This document shows, piece after piece, positions 1-9,362 of a stretch of 64,000 nucleotides of DNA. The translations under genes were made by a program, and so were the position numbers. Each line of letters begins with the position of its first letter. Within the stretch, counting starts at the first letter, position 1. The notes under the pieces are model-generated. The model did not search any database. It was not told the origin of the DNA and saw nothing but the letters and a program-made list of their open reading frames with translations. The DNA is from Streptomyces sp. R33 (GTDB lineage: Bacteria > Actinomycetota > Actinomycetes > Streptomycetales > Streptomycetaceae), in the NCBI RefSeq assembly GCF_041200175.1, contig NZ_CP165727.1:3881501-3945500 (forward strand), written 5' to 3'.

Positions 1-45
1 CTCCAGCAACTGCTCGGTCTCGTCCATGCATTCATGGTGACCCAT
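1..45 (-). CDS. Possible 5' end of an unidentified gene running off the left edge
   Basis: An open frame on the minus strand begins at an ATG at 45 (or at an in-frame ATG at 27) and reads M-G-H-H-E-C-M-D-E-T-E-Q-L-L-E before leaving the window. No convincing ribosome binding site precedes either ATG. Fifteen codons are too few to recognise a family. I report it only because the next gene's stop lies at 127 and a gene would be expected to start about here. Confidence 0.2.
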   Translation of the reverse strand, partial: MGHHECMDETEQLLE

Positions 46-126
46 GCCACTGACAATCGCCCTGACCTGCGCCCTCGCCCCGGAACGGACCTCCGGGCGA
101 GCCGCCTGCGGATGCCGGATCCACCG

Positions 127-1107
127 TCAGTTCCCGGGCTCCTGCGGCCCCTTGCCGACGTCGTCGCGCGCCGAGTCGTACCCGATGAAGTACGTGGGCC
201 GGCGCTGTACGGCGGTGTAGATCCGGCCGATGTACTCGCCGAGCAGCCCGACGCAGATCAGCTGCACACCGCCGAGGAAGAGCATGCCGACGAACAGCGA
301 GGTCCAGCCGGGCACGGTCTTGCCGAGCAGGAACACCGCCAGCGTCCAGGCGATCATCACGAGGCAGGTGACGAAGCTGATGACGCCGAGCCAGGTCGCG
401 AGCCGCAGCGGGGCGGCCGAGAAGTTGGTGATGCCGTCCACGGCGAGGCGGATCATCTTGCTCAGCGGGTACTTGGTCTCGCCCGCCACCCGCTCGGCCC
501 GGCGGTACGTGACCTGCCCGCTCGGGAAACCGAGCCAGGGCACCAGCAGCCTGTAGACCTGCTGCTGGTCGGGCAGGGCCTTGAGGGCCTCCACGGCCTC
601 GCGGCTGAGCAGCCGGAAGTCCCCGGCCTGCGCGGGCACCTGCTTGCCGACCATGCGGCGCATCAGCCAGTAATAGGCGGCGGCGGTACGGCGCTTGAAG
701 CCGGTGTCGGTGCTGCGGTCGGAGCGGACGCCGTAGACGATGTCGAGGTTCTCGGACCGGGCCAGGTCCAGCATCTCCGGTACTTTCTCCGGCGGATCCT
801 GGAGATCGGCGTCGATGCTGGCCACGTACGCCCCGACCGAGCTGTGCAGCCCGGCGCGCAGGGCGGCCTGGTGGCCGGAATTGCCGCGCAGCCGGACGAT
901 GCGGAGCTCGGGCCAGTCCGTACGGAACTTCTCGAGGAGTTCGGAGGTCCGGTCGGTGCTGCCGTCGTCGACCGCGAGGACCTCGTACGTGACCGCTGTG
1001 CCGTCGAGCACCGGCCGCAGCCGGCTCACCAGGGCGGGGAGGGCCTCCTCCTCGTTGTACATCGGCACGATGACCGACAGGGTCGTGGCCGTGCGTGCAG
1101 CCGACAC
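127..1107 (-). CDS. Polyprenyl-phosphate-type GT2 glycosyltransferase (DPM1/GtrB-like)
   Basis: Family 2 glycosyltransferase of about 326 residues. The N-terminus carries the GT-A signature SVIVPMYNEEEAL, then a DDGSTD nucleotide-sugar motif and the acidic DADLQDP motif near residue 100. The C-terminus has two long hydrophobic helices, the arrangement of DPM1/GtrB enzymes that move a sugar from a nucleotide donor to polyprenyl phosphate at the membrane. The GTG at 1107 is chosen because GGGAG lies just upstream and the GT fold starts at once; the frame stays open further upstream but only reads across the yccF-like gene. The sugar and acceptor are not readable. It follows the yccF-like gene by 38 bp on the same strand. 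Confidence 0.85.
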   Translation of the reverse strand: MSAARTATTLSVIVPMYNEEEALPALVSRLRPVLDGTAVTYEVLAVDDGSTDRTSELLEKFRTDWPELRIVRLRGNSGHQAALRAGLHSSVGAYVASIDADLQDPPEKVPEMLDLARSENLDIVYGVRSDRSTDTGFKRRTAAAYYWLMRRMVGKQVPAQAGDFRLLSREAVEALKALPDQQQVYRLLVPWLGFPSGQVTYRRAERVAGETKYPLSKMIRLAVDGITNFSAAPLRLATWLGVISFVTCLVMIAWTLAVFLLGKTVPGWTSLFVGMLFLGGVQLICVGLLGEYIGRIYTAVQRRPTYFIGYDSARDDVGKGPQEPGN

Positions 1108-1145
1108 TGGTTCTCCCTGTCCGTGTTCCCTGGCCACCCTGCCGT

Positions 1146-1538
1146 CTACCGGGAGGCGAACGGCGCGTCGGTCGGGACGATCTCGCGGCCCAGCGGCAGC
1201 AGGGCGAGCGGGACCATCTTGAAGTTGGCGATGCCGAACGGGATGCCGATGATCGTGACGCACAGGGCGATGCCGGTGACGATGTGGCTGAGGGCCAGCC
1301 ACCAGCCAGCCAGGACCAGCCACAGGACGTTGCCGATGCAGGACGCCGCGCCCGCGTCCCGGCGCTCGACCGTGGTGTAGCCGAAGGGCCAGAGGGCGTA
1401 CACCGCGATGCGGAAGGCCGCGATGCCGAACGGGATGCCGATGATGGTGATGCACAGGAGCACGCCCGCGAGGCAGTAGCCCAGGAACAGCCAGATGCCG
1501 CTCAGGACGAGCCAAATGATGTTGAGGATGGTCTTCAC
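1146..1538 (-). CDS. YccF-domain inner membrane protein
   Basis: A 130-residue membrane protein made of two similar halves. Each half holds a hydrophobic stretch ending in the signature C-(I/V)-TIIGIPFGIA (around residues 28-40 and 94-106), followed by LWPFG or LLPLG. This internal duplication is the hallmark of the YccF family, whose biochemical role is unknown. The GTG start overlaps the htpX stop by four bases (GTGA), so it is probably translated from the htpX message. Family assignment is firm; function is open. Confidence 0.85.
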   Translation of the reverse strand: MKTILNIIWLVLSGIWLFLGYCLAGVLLCITIIGIPFGIAAFRIAVYALWPFGYTTVERRDAGAASCIGNVLWLVLAGWWLALSHIVTGIALCVTIIGIPFGIANFKMVPLALLPLGREIVPTDAPFASR

Positions 1539-2398
1539 TGACTACGGCCTGCCATCTGTTCGAGCCGGGCGATGCGCTCGGCCATCGGTGGATGCGTGGA
1601 GAACATCTTAGAAAGGCCCTGGCCCGGGCGGAACGGATTGGCGATCATCATGTGGCTCGCGGTCTCCAGCCTGGGCTCGGGGGGCAGCGGGAGCTGCTTG
1701 ACGCCGGCGTCCAGCTTGCGCAGGGCGCTGGCCAGGGCGAGCGGGTCGCCGGTGAGCTGGGCACCGGACGCGTCGGCCTCGTACTCGCGCGAACGGCTGA
1801 TGGCCAGCTGGATCACGGACGCGGCCAGCGGGCCCAGGATCATGATCAGCAGCATGCCGAGGATGCCGGGCCCCTCGTCGTCGTTCGAACGGCCGATCGG
1901 GATCAGCCAGGCGAAGTTCACCAGGAACATGATGACGGAGGCGAGGGCTCCGGCGACGGACGAGATCAGGATGTCGCGGTTGTAGACGTGGCTCAGCTCG
2001 TGGCCGATCACCCCGCGCAGCTCGCGCTCGTCGAGTATGCGCAGGATGCCTTCGGTGCAGCAGACCGCGGCGTTGCGCGGATTGCGGCCGGTGGCGAAGG
2101 CGTTCGGCGCCTCGGTCGGAGAGATGTAGAGCCGTGGCATGGGCTGGCGCGCGGAGGTGGAGAGCTCGCGCACCATGCGGTAGAGCTGGGGGGCCTCGAA
2201 CTCGCTGACGGGGCGGGCGCGCATCGCGCGTAGAGCCAGCTTGTCGCTGTTCCAGTACGCGTACGCATTCGTCCCGAGGGCGACGAGGACGGCGATGATC
2301 AGCCCGCCGCGCCCGAAGAAGCTCCCGATGACGATGATGAGTGCGGACAGCCCGCCGAGGAGTACGGCGGTCTTCAGCCCGTTGTGCCGGCGGTGCAC
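1535..2398 (-). CDS. htpX: Membrane zinc metalloprotease HtpX
   Basis: A 287-residue M48B peptidase. Two hydrophobic helices near the N-terminus (about residues 10-46) precede the catalytic HELSH motif (His133, Glu134, His137). Two further hydrophobic segments (about 145-165 and 178-200) precede SRSREYEADA, which supplies the third zinc ligand, Glu205. HtpX degrades damaged membrane proteins. The GTG start at 2398 has a good GGAGG-type site just upstream. The length fits the family. The yccF-like gene overlaps its stop, so membrane quality control is the likely common theme of the pair. Confidence 0.93.
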   Translation of the reverse strand: MHRRHNGLKTAVLLGGLSALIIVIGSFFGRGGLIIAVLVALGTNAYAYWNSDKLALRAMRARPVSEFEAPQLYRMVRELSTSARQPMPRLYISPTEAPNAFATGRNPRNAAVCCTEGILRILDERELRGVIGHELSHVYNRDILISSVAGALASVIMFLVNFAWLIPIGRSNDDEGPGILGMLLIMILGPLAASVIQLAISRSREYEADASGAQLTGDPLALASALRKLDAGVKQLPLPPEPRLETASHMMIANPFRPGQGLSKMFSTHPPMAERIARLEQMAGRSQ

Positions 2399-2525
2399 GG
2401 TACGCCCTCCAAATGGTGCGGCAGGGGGACCCCCGTCCGGGATCTGCGGATCTGCGGGTCTACGGTCCAGTGGACCCTCCCTTCTCGCTCAACGCGAGGT
2501 GAGGGCTTCTGGTTCCCAGGGCGTG

Positions 2526-2543
2526 CCGGGGCGGCCGCCCCGG
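2526..2543. terminator. GC-rich palindrome downstream of the second nuo operon
   Basis: CCGGGGCGG is followed immediately by its complement CCGCCCCGG, a perfect 18-base palindrome about 125 bp past the nuoN2 stop on the minus strand. It could end the nuo2 transcript. It has no loop of its own and no T-run, so the call is weak. The rest of 2399-2668 holds the htpX leader and several short GTAC-containing repeats, with no supportable gene. Confidence 0.35.
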
Positions 2544-2668
2544 TGTCCGGGGCGGCGGTGCGGCGGCGGGCGTTGCTCCGTACGGGTCACGGCGTACGTC
2601 CGGACCCGCGCGCGAGCCGGCGCACGGGGCCGGCGTACAGGGCCGTCGTACGGGTCTGCCGGAGCGGG

Positions 2669-4216
2669 CTACTGCGGGAACAGGCTGCCCGCGGCGAAGC
2701 GCAGGACGAGCTGCGGGGCGCCCGAGAGCACCACGGCGGTGACGGCCGTGATCGCGATCGCGGCGGTGACCGGCCACGGGGCCTTCGCACGAACGGTCTC
2801 GGCGGCGCCCTCGGGGGCGCGGAAGAGCAGCGCGGTCCAGCGCAGGTAGTAGTACAGGGCGATGACGACGTTGACGGCCATGACCACGGCCAGCCATCCC
2901 AGGCCCGCGTCGACCGCGGAGCGGAAGACGGTGACCTTGGCGAAGAGGCCGATGAGGCCCGGCGGCAGGCCGGCCAGGCAGAGCAGGAAGAAGGCCAGCG
3001 CGAGGGCGGCGGCGGGGCGCTCCGCGTACAGGCCGCGGTAGTCGCTGATCCGGTGCAGCGGCTTGGTGCGGGCGACCAGTGCGGCCACGGCGAAGGCGCC
3101 GAGGTTCACGGCGGCGTACATGAGGGCGTACGCGACGGTGGAGCCGATCTGGTCGCGATCGGAGTACGCGGCGGCCGCGATCGGGACCAGCAGGTAGCCG
3201 GCCTGGCCGACCGAGGACCAGGCGAGCAGCCGGACGGCGCTGCCCGGCCGGTCCGCGCGCTGGCGCAGGGCGGCGGCGTTGCCGAGCGTCATGGTGAGAG
3301 CGGCGAGGACGGCGAGGGCCGGGCCCCAGATGTCGGAGTACGCAGGGAAGGCGATCACCGTGACGAGGATGAGGCCGGTGAAGCCGACGGCCTTGCCGAT
3401 CACGGAGAGGTAGCCCGCGATGGGCAGCGGCGCGCCGACGTAGGTGTCCGGGACCCAGAAGTGGAAGGGGACGGCCGCGGTCTTGAAGGCGAAGCCGACG
3501 AGGGTGAGCGCGACGCCGGCCATGGCGAGGGTGTCGAGCTGCCCGGGGACGTCCTCGAGGCGGTCGGCGACCTGGGTGAGGTGCAGGGAGCCGGTGGCGG
3601 CGTAGACGAAGCTGACGCCCAGCAGCGAGACGGCGGTGGCGGTGACGGAGGAGAGGAAGAACTTGAGGGCGGCCTCGGAGGAGAGGCGGTCGCCGCGGCG
3701 CATGCCGACGAGGGCGAAGGCGGGCAGCGAGGCGACTTCGAGGGCGACGATCAGGGTGGCGAGGTCGCGGGAGGCGGGCAGCAGGGCGGCGCCGGCGGCG
3801 GAGGACAGCAGCAGGAACCAGTACTCGCCGGCGGGCATGCGCGCGTCGCGGACGGCGGTGACCGACAGCAGCGCGGTGACCAGGGCGCCGGTCAGCACCA
3901 GGAACTGGATGACGAGCGTGAAGTGGTCGGCGGTGTAGCTGCACGCACCGGGGTCGGTGGAGAGGCAGAAGGTGGCGCGGTCGCCGGCGCGCAGCGGCAG
4001 CAGGGTGACGGTCGCGGCGGCGAGGCCGGCGACGGAGAGCCAGCCGAGCAGCGGCTTGAGCCGTTCCGGTACGAAGAGGTCGGCGACCAGGACGACCAGG
4101 GCGACGGCGGCGGGGAGCACCACGGGGGTGATCGCGAGCCAGTCGATGCTCTGGACGACGCTCGCGGTCTCGGCGGCCGGGGCCGTGGCGGCGGTCAGGG
4201 CGGACAGGGCCGTCAT
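2669..4216 (-). CDS. nuoN2: NADH-quinone oxidoreductase-type subunit N, second copy
   Basis: Antiporter-like proton-pumping subunit of the membrane arm, 515 residues, hydrophobic throughout. It carries the family segment FKTAAVPFHFWVPDTYVGAP with a downstream lysine (IGKAVGF) on the proton path. It is the last gene of the second nuo operon; its ATG at 4216 overlaps the nuoM2 stop by four bases. Compared with NuoN1 in this window (551 aa) it is shorter and clearly diverged, so it is an old paralogue and not a recent duplicate. Confidence 0.9.
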   Translation of the reverse strand: MTALSALTAATAPAAETASVVQSIDWLAITPVVLPAAVALVVLVADLFVPERLKPLLGWLSVAGLAAATVTLLPLRAGDRATFCLSTDPGACSYTADHFTLVIQFLVLTGALVTALLSVTAVRDARMPAGEYWFLLLSSAAGAALLPASRDLATLIVALEVASLPAFALVGMRRGDRLSSEAALKFFLSSVTATAVSLLGVSFVYAATGSLHLTQVADRLEDVPGQLDTLAMAGVALTLVGFAFKTAAVPFHFWVPDTYVGAPLPIAGYLSVIGKAVGFTGLILVTVIAFPAYSDIWGPALAVLAALTMTLGNAAALRQRADRPGSAVRLLAWSSVGQAGYLLVPIAAAAYSDRDQIGSTVAYALMYAAVNLGAFAVAALVARTKPLHRISDYRGLYAERPAAALALAFFLLCLAGLPPGLIGLFAKVTVFRSAVDAGLGWLAVVMAVNVVIALYYYLRWTALLFRAPEGAAETVRAKAPWPVTAAIAITAVTAVVLSGAPQLVLRFAAGSLFPQ

Positions 4217-5820
4217 GCGTTGCCTCCTGCGAGGAGCTTCTGGACGGCCGGGTCGGTGAGGCCGAGGAGGACAGCGGGCCACAGGCCGGCGAGGACGGTG
4301 AGGGCCGCGAGCGGGGTCCAGGCGGCGAACTCGTAGCGCTGGATGTCCGCGAGTTCGAGCGCGGGCGCGGGCTCGGGCAGGGCCTTGGGGTCGCCCATGC
4401 AGACGCGTCGTACGACGATCAGCAGGTAGGCGGCGGTGAGCAGGGTGCCGAACGCGCCGAAGGCCATGTAGGTGAGGAAGGCGGGCCGGGACAGGCCCTG
4501 CGCCGGGTCGAACGCGCCGAACAGGGCCAGCATCTCGCCCCAGAAGCCGGCGAGGCCGGGCAGGCCGAGGGAGGCGACGGCGGCGAAGGCGAGGAGGGCG
4601 CCGAGGCGGGGGGCGCGGCCGTAGAGGGCGGCCCCGGTGGCTCCGGCGAGGGTGTCCAGATCGGCGGTCTTGTAACGGTCCTTGAGCGCACCGACAAGAA
4701 AGAAGAGAAGGCCGGTGATCAGACCGTGCGCGATGTTGGCGAACAGCGCGCCGTTCACACCGGTGGGAGTCATCGAGGCGATGCCGAGGAGGACGAAGCC
4801 CATGTGGCCGACGGAGGAGTACGCGATGAGGCGCTTGAGGTCGCCCTTGTTGCCCTTGCGGGCGAGCGAGAGACAGGCGAGGGACCCGTAGACGATGCCG
4901 ATGGCGGCGAAGGCGCCCAGGTAGGGGGCGAAGGTCGCCATGCCGTCGGGTGTGACGGGGAGCAGGATGCGCACGAACCCGTACGTGCCCATCTTGAGCA
5001 GTACGCCGGCCAGCAGGACGGAGCCCACGGTGGGCGCGGCGGTGTGGGCGTCGGGCAGCCAGCTGTGCAGCGGCCACATCGGGGTCTTCACCGCGAGGCC
5101 GAGGCCGATGGCGAGGACGGCCAGGAGCTGGGTGGTGTGGCTCAGTTCGCGGCCGTTGTCGGAGGCGAGGGCCACCATGTCGAAGGTGCCGCTGTTCAGC
5201 CCGATCAGCAGCAGTCCGAGCAGCATGACCACGGAGCCGAGGAGGGTGTAGAGGATGAACTTCCAGGCGGCGGCCTGCCGCTGAGCACCGCCCCAGCGGG
5301 CGATGAGGAAGTACATCGGGATGAGGACCATCTCGAAGGCGAGGAAGAACAGCAGCAGGTCGAGGACGGCGAAGGTCGCGAGGGTGCCGGACTCGAGGAC
5401 GAGGAGCAGTGCGACGAAGGCCTTGGGGGACGGGCCTTCGGGGAGCTTGAAGTAGCTGTAGAGCGCGCAGAGGAAGAACAGCAGCGCGGTCATCAGGAGG
5501 AGGGGGAGCGAGATGCCGTCGATGCCGAGGTGGATGCGGACGTCCAGCGCCGGGATCCAGCTGAGGTCCGTGGTCGCCTGGAAGCGGGCCGGGGCGTCGT
5601 GGTCGAAGCCCAGAGCGAGGGCGACGGCCGCGGCGAGGATCACGCCCGTCACGGTCACGCCGTGGCGCAGCACGGCCTGTTCGGGGCTCTTGCCCTTGAG
5701 GCCGGGCGGGGCCGGCAGGAGGGCCGCGGCGGCGCCGAGGAGCGGTGCGGCCACGACGAACGCCAGAAGGAACTGCATCACGGACGGGCTGATATCAATC
5801 ACGGCTGACTCACGGCTCAC
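4213..5820 (-). CDS. nuoM2: NADH-quinone oxidoreductase-type subunit M, second copy
   Basis: Antiporter-like subunit, 535 residues, many transmembrane helices. Key segments are FEMVLIPMYFLIARWGG and LAVKTPMWPLHSWLPDAH followed by LLKMGTYGF, with the conserved Glu and Lys residues of the proton channel present. The GTG start at 5820 overlaps the nuoL2 stop (GTGA); an internal methionine at residue 15 is a possible alternative start. Between nuoL2 and nuoN2, as in standard complex I operons. Confidence 0.9.
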   Translation of the reverse strand: MSRESAVIDISPSVMQFLLAFVVAAPLLGAAAALLPAPPGLKGKSPEQAVLRHGVTVTGVILAAAVALALGFDHDAPARFQATTDLSWIPALDVRIHLGIDGISLPLLLMTALLFFLCALYSYFKLPEGPSPKAFVALLLVLESGTLATFAVLDLLLFFLAFEMVLIPMYFLIARWGGAQRQAAAWKFILYTLLGSVVMLLGLLLIGLNSGTFDMVALASDNGRELSHTTQLLAVLAIGLGLAVKTPMWPLHSWLPDAHTAAPTVGSVLLAGVLLKMGTYGFVRILLPVTPDGMATFAPYLGAFAAIGIVYGSLACLSLARKGNKGDLKRLIAYSSVGHMGFVLLGIASMTPTGVNGALFANIAHGLITGLLFFLVGALKDRYKTADLDTLAGATGAALYGRAPRLGALLAFAAVASLGLPGLAGFWGEMLALFGAFDPAQGLSRPAFLTYMAFGAFGTLLTAAYLLIVVRRVCMGDPKALPEPAPALELADIQRYEFAAWTPLAALTVLAGLWPAVLLGLTDPAVQKLLAGGNA

Positions 5821-7817
5821 GATCCGGCGTTGACGTTGGCGAGGACGGCGGTGGCGATCGCCAGGACCACGGCGCCGGCGAGCAGGGCGCTCAGGTAGCT
5901 CTGCACGTTGCCGGTCTGGGCCCGGCGTACGAGGCTGCCGAGCAGCCGGGGGCCGGCGCCGGCGCCGCGGACGTACGTGTCCACGACCTCGCGGTCGAGG
6001 AAGCGGACGAGGCTCGCGGCGGCGCGGACGGGGCGGACGAACAGCCGGTCGTAGACGGCGTCGAGGTGGAAGCCGTCGGCCGCGTGGCGGTGCAGCGGGC
6101 CGAGCAGCGCGCGGCCGGGGTCGGGGGCTGCGCCGGCCGGGACGGCGGGGTGGTCATGGGTGACCTCGGCGACCTCGGGGGTTTCGGCGGCCGACTCCGC
6201 GGCGGCGGCGGACGCCGATGCGCCGGCTCCGTAGCCGACGGCGGCGGCCTTGGCCGTGGCCCGCTGCCACAGGGCGTAGGCCAGCACCGCGCCGACGGCG
6301 GTGGCTCCCGTGCCGAGGACCGAGGTGGTCAGGGACGGGGTGAGTGCGTTGCCGTCGAACCAGTCGGCGATCGGTCCGGCGGTGAGGCCGAAGCCGATCG
6401 TCGGGATCGCGAGCAGCCACAGCACGCCGGTCATGGCGACGGGCTCCTTGCCGTGGTCGGGGGCGGCGGCGCCCCGGCCGCGGAAGGCCATCAGCCACAG
6501 CCGGGTGGCGTAGGCGGCGGTGAGCAGGGCGGTCAGCACACCGGCGACGAGGACGACCCAGCCGGCGGCGCTGGGGGCGAACTCCGAGTGGCCGCCGGCG
6601 GTGTGCTCGGCGGCGACGAGGACGGCTTCCTTGGAGAAGAAGCCGGCGAAGGGCGGGATCGCGGCGAGCGCGAGCAGCGCGATCGTCATGGTCCAGAAGG
6701 CGTCGGGGATGCGCTTGGCCAGGCCGTCCATCCGGGACATGGCGGCCAGGGAGTTCGTGCCGGCGGCGTGGATGATCACGCCCGCTCCGAGGAACAGGAG
6801 CGCCTTGAAGGCGCCGTGGGAGAGGAGGTGGAAGATGGCGGCGCCGCGGTCGCCGACGGCCAGGGCACCGAGCATGTAGCCGAGCTGGCCGACCGTGGAG
6901 TAGGCGAGCACGCGCTTGATGTCGTCCTGGGCCAGGGCGGCGAGCCCGGAACCGACCATCGTGACGGCCGCCATGACGGCCATGACCACCAGTGCGGCCT
7001 GCGAGGCCGCGAAGACCGGGAGGAGACGGGCGACGAAGTAGATACCGGCGGCGACCATCGTCGCGGCGTGGATCAGCGCGGAGACCGGGGTGGGGCCCGC
7101 CATGGCGTCCGGAAGCCAGGTGTGCAGCGGGAACTGCGCGGACTTGCCCGCGACGCCGGCGAGCAGGAGGAGCGCGATCAGCGTCGGGTGGTCGAGACCG
7201 CCCGCGGCGACGGTGCCCAGGACCTTGGTGATCTGGAAGGAGCCGGCGTCGGCGGCGAGCGCGAACAGGCCGATCAGGAAGGGGACGTCGCCGAGCTTGG
7301 TGACGAGGAAGGCCTTGAGGGAGGCGGAGCGGGCCGCCTCGGTCTCCCAGTAGTGGCCGACGAGGAAGTACGAGCAGATGCCCATGATCTCCCAGCCGAC
7401 CAGCAGCACCATCAGGTCGCCGGAGTAGACGACGAGCAGCATGGCGGAGGTGAACAGTGACACCAGAGCGGCATACGACGGGTAGCGCGGGTCCTCGCGG
7501 AGGTACGCCGTCGAGTAGAGCTGTACGCAGGTGGCGACGACGCCGACCAGCACGGCGACCAGGACGGCGAAGCCGTCCAGGTAGAGCGCGAGGTCGATCG
7601 GCACCGAGCCGGTCGGGGTCAGCTCCGTCGAGGCGACGATCGGCTTGCCGCCGCCCTGGCGGACGGCGACGACCACGGCCAGCACGGCCGCGGCCAGCGC
7701 CGGCAGTACCGCGAGGGGCCGGACGAACCCGGGGGCGCTGCGGCCGAACAGCAGTCCCGCCACCGCGCCCAGGAAGGGCAGGAGCGGGACGAGGACCGCG
7801 AGGGTCGTGGTGCTCAC
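5817..7817 (-). CDS. nuoL2: NADH-quinone oxidoreductase-type subunit L, second copy
   Basis: Distal antiporter-like subunit, 666 residues. It shows VGWEIMGICSYFLVGHYW and GKSAQFPLHTWLPDAM with GPTPVSALIHAATMV, the classic NuoL core. A roughly 60-residue Ala/Glu/Pro-rich hydrophilic stretch near residue 540-600 interrupts the C-terminal region before the last helices, where NuoL normally places its long lateral helix. GTG at 7817 is chosen because it overlaps the nuoK2 stop by four bases and starts the first hydrophobic helix directly. Confidence 0.9.
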   Translation of the reverse strand: MSTTTLAVLVPLLPFLGAVAGLLFGRSAPGFVRPLAVLPALAAAVLAVVVAVRQGGGKPIVASTELTPTGSVPIDLALYLDGFAVLVAVLVGVVATCVQLYSTAYLREDPRYPSYAALVSLFTSAMLLVVYSGDLMVLLVGWEIMGICSYFLVGHYWETEAARSASLKAFLVTKLGDVPFLIGLFALAADAGSFQITKVLGTVAAGGLDHPTLIALLLLAGVAGKSAQFPLHTWLPDAMAGPTPVSALIHAATMVAAGIYFVARLLPVFAASQAALVVMAVMAAVTMVGSGLAALAQDDIKRVLAYSTVGQLGYMLGALAVGDRGAAIFHLLSHGAFKALLFLGAGVIIHAAGTNSLAAMSRMDGLAKRIPDAFWTMTIALLALAAIPPFAGFFSKEAVLVAAEHTAGGHSEFAPSAAGWVVLVAGVLTALLTAAYATRLWLMAFRGRGAAAPDHGKEPVAMTGVLWLLAIPTIGFGLTAGPIADWFDGNALTPSLTTSVLGTGATAVGAVLAYALWQRATAKAAAVGYGAGASASAAAAESAAETPEVAEVTHDHPAVPAGAAPDPGRALLGPLHRHAADGFHLDAVYDRLFVRPVRAAASLVRFLDREVVDTYVRGAGAGPRLLGSLVRRAQTGNVQSYLSALLAGAVVLAIATAVLANVNAGS

Positions 7818-8161
7818 GCGGTGACCTCGCTCTGGTTGTTCGGGGCGGGCTCGTGGCCCTCGGCGGTGTCGCGCAGCCGGTCGACGTCCGAGGTGCCGCG
7901 GTTTCGGTACACCATCAGCACGATCGCGAGGCCGATGCCGATCTCGGCGGCGGCGATGGCGATCGTGAAGAGGGTGAGGGCCTGGCCGGCGTGGAGGGTG
8001 TCGCGCAGCCAGACGTCGAAGGCCACCAGGTTGAGGTTGACGGCGTTGAGCATCAGCTCGACGGACATCAGGACCAGGATGGCGTTGCGGCGGGCGAGCA
8101 CTCCGTACAGGCCCGTGCAGAAGAGGAGCGCCGCGAGCACGGCGGGATAGGCGAGGTGCAT
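7814..8161 (-). CDS. nuoK2: NADH-quinone oxidoreductase-type subunit K, second copy
   Basis: A 115-residue, three-helix membrane subunit. The signature LMSVELMLNAVNLNLVAF contains the buried glutamate of the proton path; a second acidic site follows in AAAEIGIGLAIV. The C-terminus has a 20-residue hydrophilic tail that NuoK1 lacks. Its ATG shares one base with the nuoJ2 stop (TGATG), implying coupled translation. Confidence 0.92.
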   Translation of the reverse strand: MHLAYPAVLAALLFCTGLYGVLARRNAILVLMSVELMLNAVNLNLVAFDVWLRDTLHAGQALTLFTIAIAAAEIGIGLAIVLMVYRNRGTSDVDRLRDTAEGHEPAPNNQSEVTA

Positions 8162-8760
8162 CAGCGCTGCTGCCCCTTCGTCTTGTCGTCGGGTCCACTG
8201 GCGGCGGCGTCCCTGCGGGAGAGCACGATGGCGCCGATCAGGGCCGCGAGGAGGAGGACGGAGAGGGCTTCGAAGGGCAGTACCCAGTGCTGGAAGAGCA
8301 TCGTGCCGGTCACTTCGGTGGAACCCTGGGCGGGGCCGTCGAGATCGATCCAGGTGGTGCGGAACGCGTCGACGACGACCCAGACGAGCGCGGCGGCCGC
8401 GACGAGGGCGACGCCGAGGGCGACCCGGCGGTTGTTCGAGTCGGCGTCCGGGGAGCGGCCGATGGGTGCCTTGGTGAGCATCAGCCCGAAGAGGAGGAGG
8501 ACGACCACGGAACCGAGATAGATCAGGACCTGGACCCAGGCGATGAACTCGGCGGTCAGCAGCAGGTACTCGACGGCGATCCCGCCGAGCGCGACGACCA
8601 GCCAGAGGGCGGCGTGCACGAGCTGCTTGGTGGTGACCGTGATCGCGGCCGCGCCGAGGGTGGCGAGGCCGACGAGGACGAAGGCGATCTCGACGCCGGT
8701 CGGGGAGAGGAACCCGTTGCCCGTTGCCGCGGCGGCCAGGGCGGTGGCTGCGGGGGTCAC
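8161..8760 (-). CDS. nuoJ2: NADH-quinone oxidoreductase-type subunit J, second copy
   Basis: A 199-residue membrane subunit with five hydrophobic segments. YLLLTAEFIAWVQVLIYLGSVVVLLLF is the family core, with the TM3 region that holds the pi-bulge in known structures. The GTG start at 8760 overlaps the nuoI2 stop by four bases. It lacks the roughly 70-residue hydrophilic C-terminal extension of NuoJ1 in this window. Confidence 0.9.
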   Translation of the reverse strand: MTPAATALAAAATGNGFLSPTGVEIAFVLVGLATLGAAAITVTTKQLVHAALWLVVALGGIAVEYLLLTAEFIAWVQVLIYLGSVVVLLLFGLMLTKAPIGRSPDADSNNRRVALGVALVAAAALVWVVVDAFRTTWIDLDGPAQGSTEVTGTMLFQHWVLPFEALSVLLLAALIGAIVLSRRDAAASGPDDKTKGQQR

Positions 8761-9362
8761 GCGTCTCCCTCCGGGGTGTTCGGGGCATCGGTGTCGGGCG
8801 CGGCGGGGGCGGCCGGCTCGGCGGCAGCGGCGGCTGCCGCGGCGGCGGCCTCGGCCTTCTCCACAGCCTTGCGGGCGGCGGCGATCTCCTTGGGCTCCTC
8901 GGCGGCCGGGTCCAGGGCGGGCGGCGCCGGGACCGTCCACATCCACTCGCGCAGCTTGTCGCGCTCGTGGGTGAGTTCGAGGATGTCCGTCTCCGCGTAC
9001 TCGAACTCCGGCGACCAGAAGAGGGCGTCGAAGGGGCACACCTCGATGCAGATGCCGCAGTACATGCAGAGGGAGAAGTCGATGGCGAACCGGTCGAGGA
9101 CGTTGCGGCTGCGCTCGCGGCCGCCGGGGGCGGCGGCCGGGACCGTCTCCTTGTGGGAGTCGATGTAGATGCACCAGTCGGGGCACTCGCGGGCGCACAG
9201 CATGCAGACCGTGCAGTTCTCCTCGAACAGTCCGATGACCCCGCGGGTGCGGGGCGGGAGCTCGGGCTGCACCTCGGGGTACTGGGCGGTGTGCGCGCGC
9301 TTCGTCATCGTGCGCAGGGTGACGGCGAGGCCCTTGGCGAGGCCGGATCCGGGGATGGGCAT
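8757..9362 (-). CDS. nuoI2: NADH-quinone oxidoreductase-type subunit I (two 4Fe-4S clusters), second copy
   Basis: A 201-residue ferredoxin-like subunit that carries clusters N6a and N6b between the upstream donor and NuoB. The two motifs CTVCMLCARECP and CMYCGICIEVCP are complete. After about residue 150 the protein becomes an Ala/Glu/Pro-rich tail of some 50 residues, including an uninterrupted run of nine alanines, not seen in typical NuoI. The ATG at 9362 shares a base with the nuoH2 stop (TAATG). Confidence 0.92.
   Translation of the reverse strand: MPIPGSGLAKGLAVTLRTMTKRAHTAQYPEVQPELPPRTRGVIGLFEENCTVCMLCARECPDWCIYIDSHKETVPAAAPGGRERSRNVLDRFAIDFSLCMYCGICIEVCPFDALFWSPEFEYAETDILELTHERDKLREWMWTVPAPPALDPAAEEPKEIAAARKAVEKAEAAAAAAAAAAEPAAPAAPDTDAPNTPEGDA

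Noticed and set aside
2384..4336. A 650-codon plus-strand frame antisense to nuoN2
   Set aside because: Gly/Glu/Ala/Asp-rich translation with no motif; nuoN2 on the other strand is unambiguous.
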